This document shows, piece after piece, positions 16,388 to 24,460 of a stretch of 64,000 bases of DNA (position 1 is its first letter; each line of letters begins with the position of its first letter). A program made the position numbers and the translations under genes. The DNA is taken from the NCBI RefSeq assembly GCF_009762775.1, contig NZ_CP046401.1, forward strand, positions 5,902,001-5,966,000, in the 5' to 3' direction. The notes beneath the pieces were generated by a model that was not told the origin of the DNA, did not search any database, and saw nothing but the letters and a program-made list of their open reading frames with translations. This stretch comes from Maribellus comscasis (lineage in GTDB: Bacteria > Bacteroidota > Bacteroidia > Bacteroidales > Prolixibacteraceae).

Positions 16388-17317
16388 TTATTTTTTTAAT
16401 ATCCTGAAAATTAAGTGAGTGATAATTCCCGCCATCGCTACAAGAAAGATAATAATACTTAAAATTTTAAGTAGGGGAAGTTGATGTGTACCAATTACGT
16501 ATGAATCGTTAGATAAAACGCCTAATCCCCCCCCGTCTTCTGCTCTTTGCTGAAGATTCTGGTATTTGTAAAGCGATGCTTTTAGTTTTGAATTGGCAGA
16601 ATGACATTCAGCACACTTGCGAACCGCGAGTTTTTTTTCAAGAATATTATGGGAAACCATTAAACTGTCGGCTACCTGAGTATGACACTCTATACACCTG
16701 ACATGTTGAAAATGTAGCTCCTGGTTGGGTAACCAATCGTGGATATTTACAATCTCAGGATTTTCGTGCCCTGCGACCAGTGAGTATTTTTTCATATCGT
16801 TGTGGCACGATAAACACATGTTGTTGCTGTACTCCACTATTTCCAGCACGCTGCTGCTGGTACGTGCCGTTGTTGCGTAAGTATGCTGACTGTGGCATTT
16901 GGAACAAGTGAAATTGTCGCCGTATACCTGATAATGTACGCTTTTTTGAAATTCTTCCTGGATTCTTTCAAATTGGTAGGTTGCAAACGATTCATCTCCA
17001 CCATGGCAATCAAGGCAGGTTGCCAGGGGTTCAAGTTTTACATTTGCAGGATGAGGATAACTTGTGTACTCATAGGAATGACAGTCGGTACAATCGAAAA
17101 CACTGTGAACTCCGTTTTTTAAGGCGACAGTGTCTAAAATGTAATAGGGATTCATTAACCTTTTTTCCTCTGTATCCATTAAATCGTTATGGAAACTATA
17201 GGTTTGGTTGGAATGACATTTCAAACACTGATGGTTCTCGGGATCATCATAATATTGTGCCTTTAGAGGTAATGATGCACAATACAGAATAATAAATAAA
17301 AAAAGACGATTATTCAT
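16388..17317 (-). CDS. Membrane-anchored seven-haem cytochrome c
   Basis: A 309-residue protein with a signal peptide (LFLFIILYCASLPLKAQ), seven CxxCH sites (CLKCH, CTDCH, CLDCH, CSKCH, CLSCH, CIECH, CAECH) and a single C-terminal membrane helix followed by RILKK, so the haem domain faces the periplasm. I choose the ATG at 17317, because a longer frame to 17386 adds a hydrophilic extension that would bury the signal peptide. It sits directly upstream of the cytochrome b gene. The closest description I can give is an NrfB/octahaem-like electron-transfer subunit without a catalytic motif. Confidence 0.85.
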   Translation of the reverse strand: MNNRLFLFIILYCASLPLKAQYYDDPENHQCLKCHSNQTYSFHNDLMDTEEKRLMNPYYILDTVALKNGVHSVFDCTDCHSYEYTSYPHPANVKLEPLATCLDCHGGDESFATYQFERIQEEFQKSVHYQVYGDNFTCSKCHSQHTYATTARTSSSVLEIVEYSNNMCLSCHNDMKKYSLVAGHENPEIVNIHDWLPNQELHFQHVRCIECHTQVADSLMVSHNILEKKLAVRKCAECHSANSKLKASLYKYQNLQQRAEDGGGLGVLSNDSYVIGTHQLPLLKILSIIIFLVAMAGIITHLIFRILKK

Positions 17318-17434
17318 CGGTATATATTTAAATTGATTGGATTTTTTGTTTCGGCTTTGATGACTATTTTGTGTAATGGCTGTCAATGTTTTTATTTAAA
17401 TTTAATAAATATTCCGTTTCCCTGTTTTTAAAAA

Positions 17435-17465
17435 ATGGTAATATCTTTTTATTTGATATTACCAT
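17435..17465 (-). terminator. Intrinsic terminator after DUF5777 gene
   Basis: ATGGTAATATC (17435-17445) pairs perfectly with GATATTACCAT (17455-17465). On the minus strand the stem is followed by TTTTTT. It separates the barrel gene from the seven-haem/cytochrome b pair. Confidence 0.8.
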
Positions 17466-17500
17466 CTTTCAGTGGAATTATTTTGGTTATAATCATGTTT

Positions 17501-18403
17501 TTAGAACATCCATAAACGAGTAATGGTAAAACCAATAGCAAGACCTTTGTCTTTCCAGTCTTTTTGATTGTACATCATGATGTGCTGAGGGACAATGCCA
17601 TCAGCTGTTCCCACATATATTTGGAAAGCATGTGTAAATGTGAAAATTTCAACACCAAACGCCAGGTTTGGCTTTGGGTGTGTATCCCATGTCCACTGTT
17701 CCGAAATATCTTTAATTTTTAAAGGATGATCATAAGTAAAAATCAAAGATCCCTGTGGTGAGAATTTAATTCTTCCGTTTACGTGAGCTCCTATAATATC
17801 ATGGTTATAATCCCATCCGGCCATATTATAATGCGTAAAGCTTGCTCCTGCCTGGATTGACAGCCAATCGTTAAATTTACGACCAATTATTAGCTGAGAA
17901 TAATACGAAAGCCGGTCACCAAATTTGATTGACTTTGGTTGTGTTTCTCCTTTGGAGGAAACAACTTGTCCTGTTTCCAAAGTATTTACGTCCCTGCCAT
18001 CGATTGCTGCCGATCCATATAATGCAACGGATACGGGTATTGTATTTCTTTCTGTTTGTTTGAAAATGGTCCATTTGGCGTTGAAGTCGGTGTACATGTT
18101 TGTTTTGGTCTGGCCAATCCCAATCTGTAAATTTTTAACGGGAACGTAGTTTAAAGCCAGTCTCACGTTTGCTCCGGGTGCATAAATCCCCCATAAATCC
18201 GAAGTTCCGTTGTCCATGCTGCCAAATTTGTGCTGGATGATAAATTCCAGTGTCCTGGCATCAGGAATTACAGTTGTTTGTGCGTCAATTAGAATTCCGC
18301 TTTCAAAAGGATTGGTTACCGGCTGATCTTTTTCTTCCTCCTGTGCAAAAGAATTGCTAATAACAATTCCTAAAATAAAAAGAAGCAATATATGTTTTTT
18401 CAT
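17501..18403 (-). CDS. DUF5777-like outer-membrane beta-barrel protein
   Basis: A 300-residue protein with a signal peptide (LLFILGIVISNSFAQ). The mature chain alternates polar and aromatic residues in short strands and ends in TRLWMF, typical of a barrel. It resembles the DUF5777 family often found with c-type cytochromes in Bacteroidota; this is recognition by pattern. It is encoded directly after two haem lipoproteins, so it could be the barrel around or beside which they sit at the outer membrane. No haem site is present. Confidence 0.65.
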   Translation of the reverse strand: MKKHILLLFILGIVISNSFAQEEEKDQPVTNPFESGILIDAQTTVIPDARTLEFIIQHKFGSMDNGTSDLWGIYAPGANVRLALNYVPVKNLQIGIGQTKTNMYTDFNAKWTIFKQTERNTIPVSVALYGSAAIDGRDVNTLETGQVVSSKGETQPKSIKFGDRLSYYSQLIIGRKFNDWLSIQAGASFTHYNMAGWDYNHDIIGAHVNGRIKFSPQGSLIFTYDHPLKIKDISEQWTWDTHPKPNLAFGVEIFTFTHAFQIYVGTADGIVPQHIMMYNQKDWKDKGLAIGFTITRLWMF

Positions 18404-18423
18404 AATTCTTGTTCTATAATTTA

Positions 18424-18813
18424 TTAGTTATTCTTTGCTCCCTGCTGAATCCAACCTAACACATAAACAGCCTCTGTTGCTGAGTATTTCGGATGAGAAT
18501 CAGTGTTGTCAGGATTTGGTCTTGTATAAATCAAACTTTCTTCCGGTGTTGAAGAGTTGATATACCTTGTACTGTTCAGCGAAGAAAAAGCGTTAGCTGC
18601 TGATAAATCGGGAAGTTGCCCCCCTGTTTTATGACATGCAACACACTTGCTTTCAAAAATTGGAATTATATCTGCTGAAAATGAAATTTCTTCCGCATCC
18701 GGATCATCTGGATCAATCACCGGAACTTCTTCTGGAACAATAAAATCATATTTACATCCAACAAAGAATAAAGCAATTAAAGCAATTGTGAATAAATATT
18801 TTAATGATTTCAT
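18424..18813 (-). CDS. Monohaem cytochrome c lipoprotein
   Basis: A 129-residue lipoprotein with a lipobox ending in VGC near residue 20. It has one haem site CVACH followed by a class I cytochrome-like segment, and a distal HPKYS histidine region near the C-terminus. The acidic DDPDAEE linker after the lipid anchor would keep the haem domain away from the membrane. It starts 67 bases after the six-haem gene, with a terminator between, and is followed by the DUF5777 barrel. Confidence 0.8.
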   Translation of the reverse strand: MKSLKYLFTIALIALFFVGCKYDFIVPEEVPVIDPDDPDAEEISFSADIIPIFESKCVACHKTGGQLPDLSAANAFSSLNSTRYINSSTPEESLIYTRPNPDNTDSHPKYSATEAVYVLGWIQQGAKNN

Positions 18814-18830
18814 TTTGTTATATTTTTAAA

Positions 18831-18861
18831 AAAAAGACTTCTCTTTTTTTGAAGTCTTTTT
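18831..18861 (-). terminator. Intrinsic terminator between six-haem and monohaem genes
   Basis: AAAAAGACTTC (18831-18841) pairs with GAAGTCTTTTT (18851-18861), A-rich before and T-rich after, so it can work in either direction. Partial read-through into the monohaem gene would set an expression ratio. Confidence 0.75.
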
Positions 18862-18879
18862 TTGTATTCAGCATATATT

Positions 18880-19953
18880 TTATTCTTCCAAAGCTTCAAC
18901 AGCTTCAATGGTATTAATCAGTAGAGCTTTAACATATTCGGGGTTATGTACACCCAAACTGCGATCTTCTTCCAACCCAATCCAGTTATAATATGCCGAA
19001 GCCAAAACGGTTTTGTAGACACCAGGAACAACTTCGTATCCATCTTCATCGCTACCTTCCATTACTTCGTGCGCTACCAGTAAATCGCGAAGATCAATTA
19101 ACATATCCTCAACAATTGTTTGAGTATTTTTGTAATCGTATGAACCATCTAAATCCTCGCCGCTATGACATTCATTACAAGCAGCCGTACTTGGAATAAA
19201 AGAGTGTCCTCCCTGTACTTCATCATTATCAAAATCCGGCATATGGCATCCCGTACATGAAGCCGTTGATAAGTGAGGATGATCTGATGTTGGGTAAGAA
19301 GCTGATCCAGGGATTTCTTCGTATCCAATACCAGCTACAACGTTGCCTTGTGGCCCGTGGTGCGGGCCCCAGTGAGAACTTGAAATATTGAATGTAGTAT
19401 CTGTAGGATTTGTTACAGATGGCCCTGCTCTTCTTGACTGGTGGCAATTTCCGCAAAGGTTGCTGTTTCCGTTTAGGTCAAAAGTTACTGTTTCGTCAAA
19501 TAGTGCAGCGACAGGGTCCGTAATGCGCAGTGCATAATCAACACCTTCAAAAGTTTTATGTATCCCATGACACGTGCTGCAATCAAAAGTTTCAGTATTT
19601 TCAATACCGCCTGCAACAATGTTAGCTTCGCCGAATTCTGCAAATTGCTGAAATCCTACCGGTGTATGACATCTTACACAACTTGAACTCCATTCTTCGC
19701 GTTCAAGAGTAAATTCCCCTACTGCGTGCCCAGACAATACATACTGAGATTTTTTTGCTAAGATATTGTCACTTGCATGGCAGACCAAACAGGTAACATT
19801 TCCGTCAACTCCGTCACGGCCATCACTGCCGTCGGCTCCGTCACTACCGTCTGCACCGGCAGGTCCCATTGGGCCTTCTTTAACACACGAGGAAGCTAAA
19901 AAAGCACAAATAAAGCCAAACAGAATAAGTTTAAAAGTTGATGAGCATTTCAT
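18880..19953 (-). CDS. Six-haem cytochrome c lipoprotein with collagen-like stretch
   Basis: A 357-residue lipoprotein with a lipobox ending SSC at residue 23. Immediately after the anchor are about eight Gly-X-Y triplets (GPMGPAGADG continuing to GRDGVDG, residues 27-51), a collagen-like segment. Then come six haem sites: CLVCH, CVRCH, CSTCH, CGNCH, CTGCH and CNECH. The last 90 residues are helical and acidic without haem sites. A surface or periplasm-facing electron carrier held off the membrane by a trimeric stalk is the simplest reading. It is the first gene of the island, downstream of the fnr-type gene and a candidate FNR box. Confidence 0.85.
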   Translation of the reverse strand: MKCSSTFKLILFGFICAFLASSCVKEGPMGPAGADGSDGADGSDGRDGVDGNVTCLVCHASDNILAKKSQYVLSGHAVGEFTLEREEWSSSCVRCHTPVGFQQFAEFGEANIVAGGIENTETFDCSTCHGIHKTFEGVDYALRITDPVAALFDETVTFDLNGNSNLCGNCHQSRRAGPSVTNPTDTTFNISSSHWGPHHGPQGNVVAGIGYEEIPGSASYPTSDHPHLSTASCTGCHMPDFDNDEVQGGHSFIPSTAACNECHSGEDLDGSYDYKNTQTIVEDMLIDLRDLLVAHEVMEGSDEDGYEVVPGVYKTVLASAYYNWIGLEEDRSLGVHNPEYVKALLINTIEAVEALEE

Positions 19954-20088
19954 AATTAGATAGATTTGATATTAAAATTCAATTTTTACAATATTCTGGT
20001 AGTAAAAATACTTTAGAATTGAATCTGTTTTACATGCTTGGTGGTGATATATCAAACAGAGCTTATTGATATAAAATGAAATGCGGGT

Positions 20089-20102
20089 TGACAAATATCA
20101 AT
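20089..20102. promoter_or_regulatory. Candidate FNR box upstream of the cytochrome island
   Basis: TTGACAAATATCAA matches the FNR consensus TTGAT-N4-ATCAA at nine of ten positions. It lies at the 3' end of the FNR-type gene and about 136 bases before the start of the six-haem gene, a good place to control it. Confidence 0.55.
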
Positions 20103-20833
20103 TATCCATTTTTGCTTACAGACAATAATGCACTTTCGTTTAATATCTGGAATTCGTTTCCGTTTGTTTTAATAAAACCGGAGCTTTTAAATTCCTGTAA
20201 AATGCGAACAAAACTTTCCTTGGTCATGTTTGACATTTCTGCTAATTCCTGCCGTGTTAGAGGTATGGAGAATGTGCTTTCTCCAAATACTTCGTTCTCC
20301 AGATATAACAAGGTATCTGCAACACGCCCGGGCATATATTTTTGAGTTTGGTTTACCAATTTATTTAGCAGGTAATTATTTTGTTTGATATGGAATCGAA
20401 GCATTTCCACCGCAAATTGGTTGTTCTCTCCAAAAAGCTTTACAAGCTTTGAAGAATCGATAAGACAACAAACAACTGGCGTAACTGCTGAAATTGTAAA
20501 TTTTTGAATATTTCCGTTAAATAATCCTCCTCCGGTAACAAAGTCATGTTTTGAAATTAGACGAACAATTGAATTTTTCCCTTTGATTCCTTCCACATAC
20601 AACTTTGCTAAACCTTCGCGCACACAAACAACAAAAGTTGATGTTGTATTTTGTTTTACAATTGTTTCTCCCGGGTTGTATTTTATTTGTTGTTTGCCGT
20701 CGGTTAAAAAGTCCAATTCTTTGTCTGTTAAACCGACAAAAATACTTTTATCATCTTCCTCAAAACATCCTTTGCAACATCCGGAATTTAGTTTTGAGCA
20801 CGTCTCACATTTTTCTTCTAAGATTTTCGCCAC
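20102..20833 (-). CDS. FNR-like Crp-family regulator with N-terminal cysteine cluster
   Basis: A 243-residue Crp/Fnr-family activator. The first 25 residues contain five cysteines (C9 and C12, C19, C20 and C23), an arrangement able to hold an oxygen-labile [4Fe-4S] cluster as in FNR. A cyclic-nucleotide-like sensor barrel follows (about 35-145), then a winged helix-turn-helix with LTRQELAEMSNMTKESFVRIL as the recognition region. Its position at the head of the cytochrome genes makes oxygen-dependent control of them likely. Whether it also answers nitric oxide is unknown. Confidence 0.88.
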   Translation of the reverse strand: MAKILEEKCETCSKLNSGCCKGCFEEDDKSIFVGLTDKELDFLTDGKQQIKYNPGETIVKQNTTSTFVVCVREGLAKLYVEGIKGKNSIVRLISKHDFVTGGGLFNGNIQKFTISAVTPVVCCLIDSSKLVKLFGENNQFAVEMLRFHIKQNNYLLNKLVNQTQKYMPGRVADTLLYLENEVFGESTFSIPLTRQELAEMSNMTKESFVRILQEFKSSGFIKTNGNEFQILNESALLSVSKNG

Positions 20834-20902
20834 AATAACCTCCTCAATATAAACGGTCTAGTATTTTTGAAAATTCAAGATAAATTGAATTTTTCTTGCC
20901 CT

Positions 20903-20939
20903 AAACTAATAATTTAAACTAATATTTTCAATATTAGTT
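20903..20939. promoter_or_regulatory. Repeated AAACTAAT operator-like element upstream of fnr-type gene
   Basis: AAACTAATA occurs at 20903-20911 and 20916-20924. The second copy is part of a perfect inverted repeat, AACTAATATT (20917-20926) with AATATTAGTT (20930-20939). It is 70-105 bases before the regulator start codon. The same AAACTAAT/ATTAGTTT pair recurs at 48923-48947. Confidence 0.5.
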
Positions 20940-21025
20940 CATTTTTTCGATAAAAGCGAACATATGTTTTTATCTGTCGCGAGATTATTCTATAAAAATC
21001 AACAAATGGGAAGTTTGAAAGATTG

Positions 21026-21793
21026 TTAAATGAGCCTTGTTCCTCTTCCGCTGGAGATATTTTCGTGATTTGTGATTAAAACTTCTTTCACTCCACTTTT
21101 TTTTGCTCTGAATCCGTTATCAAGTTTAGGTATCATTCCCTCTTTTATTATCCCTTCCGATTGGCATTTTTTGAAAAGGTCATAATCTAAATCGTAAATG
21201 ATGTTGTCTTCATCTTTTGCATCGAGCAAAACTCCCTTCTTTTCAAAGCAATAAAAGAGATAAACCGAATAATAACGGGCAAATTCGGTTGCAATTTCGG
21301 AAGCAATTGTGTCTGCATTTGTATTAAGTAAATTTCCTTTCCCGTCGTGAGTTAACGGAGCAATTACTGGTGTAACATTCTCGTTTATCAGAAGCCGTAC
21401 TTCATCTGAGTTTACATCATCTACATCGCCAACAAAACCGTAATCAATATCTTTTACCGGTCTTTTATGTGCATGAATTAAATCTAAATCGGCACCGGTT
21501 ATGCCAATGGCGTTGCAACCACGGGCCTGTAACCCGGCCACAATTTTTTTGTTTACCAATCCGCCGTAAACCATCGTAACAACTTCCAGCGTTTCATTGT
21601 CGGTAATTCTCCTTCCGTCCACCATTTTGGTTTCAATCCCCAGTTTAGCCGCTATCTGAGTAGCCGACCGTCCTCCACCGTGAACCAAAATTTTGTATCC
21701 TGAAATTTTCACAAATTGGTCGAGAAGCATGTTTAACGATTCCGGTTCTTCCACTACTTTTCCGCCAACTTTTATGATTGTTAATCTATCCAT
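21026..21793 (-). CDS. argB: Acetylglutamate kinase (or succinylglutamate kinase)
   Basis: A 255-residue amino-acid kinase: IIKVGGKVVEEP phosphate loop, VHGGGRSAT substrate loop, ITDNETLEVVTMVYGG and a C-terminal GMIPKLDNGFRAKKSG nucleotide-site motif. It phosphorylates the N-acylated glutamate in arginine biosynthesis; some Bacteroidota use the succinylated rather than acetylated form. It is the last gene of the his cluster, 14 bases after hisH, where hisA would be expected. No other arg gene is nearby. Confidence 0.9.
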   Translation of the reverse strand: MDRLTIIKVGGKVVEEPESLNMLLDQFVKISGYKILVHGGGRSATQIAAKLGIETKMVDGRRITDNETLEVVTMVYGGLVNKKIVAGLQARGCNAIGITGADLDLIHAHKRPVKDIDYGFVGDVDDVNSDEVRLLINENVTPVIAPLTHDGKGNLLNTNADTIASEIATEFARYYSVYLFYCFEKKGVLLDAKDEDNIIYDLDYDLFKKCQSEGIIKEGMIPKLDNGFRAKKSGVKEVLITNHENISSGRGTRLI

Positions 21794-21807
21794 GTCGAGA
21801 ATTACGT

Positions 21808-22407
21808 TTAAATGTTTAAAAAGTTTTCAAGGATTTTGGCTCCCACGGTTCCGCTTTTTTCCGGGTGAAACTGGGTGGCATAAAAATTATCTTTTTGAAG
21901 TGCGGCGCTAAAAGGAACAATGTAGTTACATGTTGCTGCAGTGTGTTCGCCAATGCTTGCATAATACGAGTGGACAAAATATACATATTGGTTTTCAGTC
22001 TCTTTTGTAAAAAGTGAACTCTTCAGATTTGAAATAGAATTCCATCCCATGTGCGGAACTTTTGTAATAAATTCTTCACCGGGGTTGGGAATAAAACGTT
22101 TTACTTTTTCTTCAAAAATTCCCAGACATTCCACATCGTTTTCTTCGGAATGCGAGCACATCAGTTGTAAGCCCAAACAGATTCCTAAAACAGGTTGTTT
22201 AAGTGAAACAATCACTTTGTCAAGTCCGTGTTTTTTTAGGTAATTCATGGTTGTACTGGCCTCGCCAACTCCTGGAAAAATAACTTTGTCGGCGTTTCTG
22301 ATTTTTTCCGGATCTGCAGTGATTTCAGCATTTACACCCAGGCGATTCAGCGCGTTATTTACCGATTCAATATTTCCGGCGTTGTATTTTATGATTACGA
22401 TGTTCAT
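21808..22407 (-). CDS. hisH: Imidazole glycerol phosphate synthase glutaminase subunit
   Basis: A 199-residue class I glutamine amidotransferase with the nucleophile in LGICLGLQLM and the distal catalytic pair in FHPEKSG. It releases ammonia from glutamine for HisF in the fifth step of histidine synthesis. HisF, its obligate partner, is not encoded here, although the two genes are normally close. The gene is separated from hisB by three genes not used in the pathway. Confidence 0.92.
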   Translation of the reverse strand: MNIVIIKYNAGNIESVNNALNRLGVNAEITADPEKIRNADKVIFPGVGEASTTMNYLKKHGLDKVIVSLKQPVLGICLGLQLMCSHSEENDVECLGIFEEKVKRFIPNPGEEFITKVPHMGWNSISNLKSSLFTKETENQYVYFVHSYYASIGEHTAATCNYIVPFSAALQKDNFYATQFHPEKSGTVGAKILENFLNI

Positions 22408-22440
22408 TGTTTTTTATTTCTGTGTTGTTTTTCCGGCACG

Positions 22441-22875
22441 TTATATTACTCGTCCTTCTTCGTAAACAATTTCATATTTTATCCCCTCCAAATCTTTAAA
22501 AAAAAGTGCATAGTAACTTTCACCGTGCTGAGGATAAAATTTAGGTTCATCAACGATATTTGCTCCGGTTTCTTTAATTTTCAAATAAAGGTTGTCCACT
22601 TCTTCGCGTGAATTGGCTTTAAAAGCCAAATGATGCAGCGAACCCGGTTTTCTTCGGTGAATGGTTTCCTCTTTGAAAACACTTCTTGGCGAAACAATCG
22701 CAAACAGTAATCGGGAATGGCCATATTCAACAACATCAAATTCGTGTGCAGCAACTGTTCCTTTGTGTTTGTGCTTCAGGTTAAATCCTAAAACAGACAG
22801 AAACTTGTCGTAAAAAGGTTCAGCTACTTTTAAATCTTTTACAGTTACAGTGATGTGGTCGATTATTGGTTCCAC
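22441..22875 (-). CDS. VOC (glyoxalase/dioxygenase-fold) protein
   Basis: A 144-residue single-module protein with two paired beta-alpha-beta halves. Probable metal ligands are His near the N-terminus (IIDHITVTV), His in HHLAF and Glu in YEIVYE. The family includes glyoxalase I-like enzymes and fosfomycin-type thiol transferases; the substrate cannot be told. It lies in the his cluster between a thioredoxin-like gene and hisH with short gaps. Confidence 0.75.
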   Translation of the reverse strand: MEPIIDHITVTVKDLKVAEPFYDKFLSVLGFNLKHKHKGTVAAHEFDVVEYGHSRLLFAIVSPRSVFKEETIHRRKPGSLHHLAFKANSREEVDNLYLKIKETGANIVDEPKFYPQHGESYYALFFKDLEGIKYEIVYEEGRVI

Positions 22876-22896
22876 GATGCGTTTTTTTATTATGAG

Positions 22897-23445
22897 TTAG
22901 CTTTTTAATAATAAATCAATTACTTCCACCATCTCGTTAAATTCATCTTCCTTGTAAAGTCGTGTCATATAAACAATTTTTCCGGTTTTGTCGATGATTA
23001 CATTTCGTGTGACTCCGGCACCCTGAGCGGCAAATTTGTAAAAAATCTTAGCGCCCGGATCTAAAGCAAGCGGATAGGTAATTTTAATGTCCTTTTCAAA
23101 TTGTTTAACTTTTTCCAATGGCTCGTCCATGTCAATTCCATAGAGTGCAAAATTTTTGTTGTTTTTATGTTTTTGCCAGATTTTACTTTCAATATGTGGC
23201 ATTTCTCTTCGGCAAACAACACACCAACTGGCCGTAAACTGAAGCATAACAACTTTACCTTTTAAATCGGATGTTTTGACCTTTATTCCATCGGTCAGAT
23301 CAAATTCAATTTCAGGTATCTGTTGTCCAATTTTTACGATGTAACCGTAATCTTCGGGAATCTCTTGTTTTGGTATTTCGTTTAATTGCGCATAACCAAA
23401 TGTTGCTGACATAAACAGGAATAAAATCGAAATTGTAGTTTTCAT
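22897..23445 (-). CDS. TlpA-like periplasmic thioredoxin-fold protein
   Basis: A 182-residue secreted protein with a signal peptide (SILFLFMSATFGYAQ) and a redox motif TASWCVVCRREMPHI near residue 80. The domain (about 35-180) is of the TlpA/AhpC-TSA type. Such proteins reduce periplasmic disulfides, including those in apocytochrome haem sites. It starts 6 bases after purU. It could serve the cytochrome island 3 kb away, but its operon is the his cluster. Confidence 0.85.
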   Translation of the reverse strand: MKTTISILFLFMSATFGYAQLNEIPKQEIPEDYGYIVKIGQQIPEIEFDLTDGIKVKTSDLKGKVVMLQFTASWCVVCRREMPHIESKIWQKHKNNKNFALYGIDMDEPLEKVKQFEKDIKITYPLALDPGAKIFYKFAAQGAGVTRNVIIDKTGKIVYMTRLYKEDEFNEMVEVIDLLLKS

Positions 23446-23451
23446 GATAAA

Positions 23452-24336
23452 TTAATTAAATACAACGGTACGGTTTTTATAAACAAGAATTTTTCGTTGC
23501 AAATGTTTATATACTGCCTGCGAAAGTACAATTTTTTCCAAATCACGACCTTTCCGGATTAATTTTTGAATGGTATCAACATGGCTGCAGCGAGTGACAT
23601 CCTGTTCGATAATCGGGCCGGCATCCAGATCGGAAGTAACATAATGACTGGTCGCACCGATAATTTTTACCCCTCTCTGGTGTGCCGCATGATAAGGTTT
23701 AGCTCCTGCAAAAGCAGGTAAAAAGGAATGATGAATATTGATTATTTTATTGGGATATTTTTTAACAAACGCGGGAGAAAGAATTTGCATATAACGCGCC
23801 AGAACAACAAAATCGATATTGTGTTTTTTTAGCAATTCAAGCTCTGCTTTCTCCTTTTCGTCTTTGTTTTCTTTTGTAATAGGAAAATGGTAGAAGTCGA
23901 TACCAAAACGTTCAGCAACAGGTTTTAATGTTTCGTGGTTGCTGATTATCATCGGAATTTCAACATCCCATTCTCCTGCCGTGTAACGTGCCAGAATATC
24001 AAAAAGACAATGGGGCATTTTGGAAACAAACAGCGCCATTCGTGGAATTTCATCTGCAAAATATAAACGCCAGTACATTTCAAGTGGTTTTCCAATCAGG
24101 GTGTCGAAATATTCGCCGATTTTTTCTTTTGGAATGGCAAAATCTTCAAGTTCCCATTCCACCCGCATGTAAAATATTTTTTCCTGCCGATCAACGTGTT
24201 GGTCAAGGTAAAGAATATTCCCGTGGTTTTTATTCAGGAATTCAGTAACAGTGGCCAGAATACCCTGTTTGTCCGGGCAGTGAATCAGCAAAATGGCTGT
24301 GTTTTTTTTCTCGCGAAGTGGTTTTATGGTTTTCAT
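23452..24336 (-). CDS. purU: Formyltetrahydrofolate deformylase
   Basis: A 294-residue protein with an N-terminal ACT domain (ILLIHCPDKQGILATVTEFL, about 14-90) and a C-terminal formyl-transferase fold with the catalytic Asn-His-Asp region around INIHHSFLPAF and TSDLDAGPII. It hydrolyses 10-formyl-THF to THF and formate, balancing one-carbon units; histidine and purine synthesis share precursors, which may explain its position. A hairpin ends only 5 bases before its start codon. Confidence 0.92.
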   Translation of the reverse strand: MKTIKPLREKKNTAILLIHCPDKQGILATVTEFLNKNHGNILYLDQHVDRQEKIFYMRVEWELEDFAIPKEKIGEYFDTLIGKPLEMYWRLYFADEIPRMALFVSKMPHCLFDILARYTAGEWDVEIPMIISNHETLKPVAERFGIDFYHFPITKENKDEKEKAELELLKKHNIDFVVLARYMQILSPAFVKKYPNKIINIHHSFLPAFAGAKPYHAAHQRGVKIIGATSHYVTSDLDAGPIIEQDVTRCSHVDTIQKLIRKGRDLEKIVLSQAVYKHLQRKILVYKNRTVVFN

Positions 24337-24341
24337 AACTG

Positions 24342-24370
24342 AAAGCCCCCAAACCCCAATAAGGGGCTTT
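24342..24370 (-). promoter_or_regulatory. Hairpin directly before the purU start
   Basis: AAAGCCCC (24342-24349) and GGGGCTTT (24363-24370) form a perfect 8-bp stem. In the transcript it ends 5 bases before the purU ATG and could mask the initiation region. Similar C/G-rich short hairpins are common intergenic elements in Bacteroidota, so it may only be a repeat. Confidence 0.45.
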
Positions 24371-24460
24371 TGGCCGTGGAAGCGCGGTTTTGTTTATTTT
24401 CTATTGTCATTTTTGTATTTTATTTTAACTCCCTTAGCCTTTGAAAAGACGGGGAGGATA

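Noticed and set aside
13365..19953. NrfA-type nitrite reductase among the multihaem genes
   Set aside because: No CxxCK catalytic haem site is present in any of the proteins, so the NapC-like gene is not evidence for an nrf operon.
19960..19985. FNR-like TTGAT...TTCAA upstream of the six-haem gene
   Set aside because: The spacing between half-sites is too large for an FNR dimer, unlike the box at 20089-20102.
20046..20058. TGATATATCA palindrome
   Set aside because: It has a 2-base spacer instead of 4 and is easily formed by chance in AT-rich sequence.
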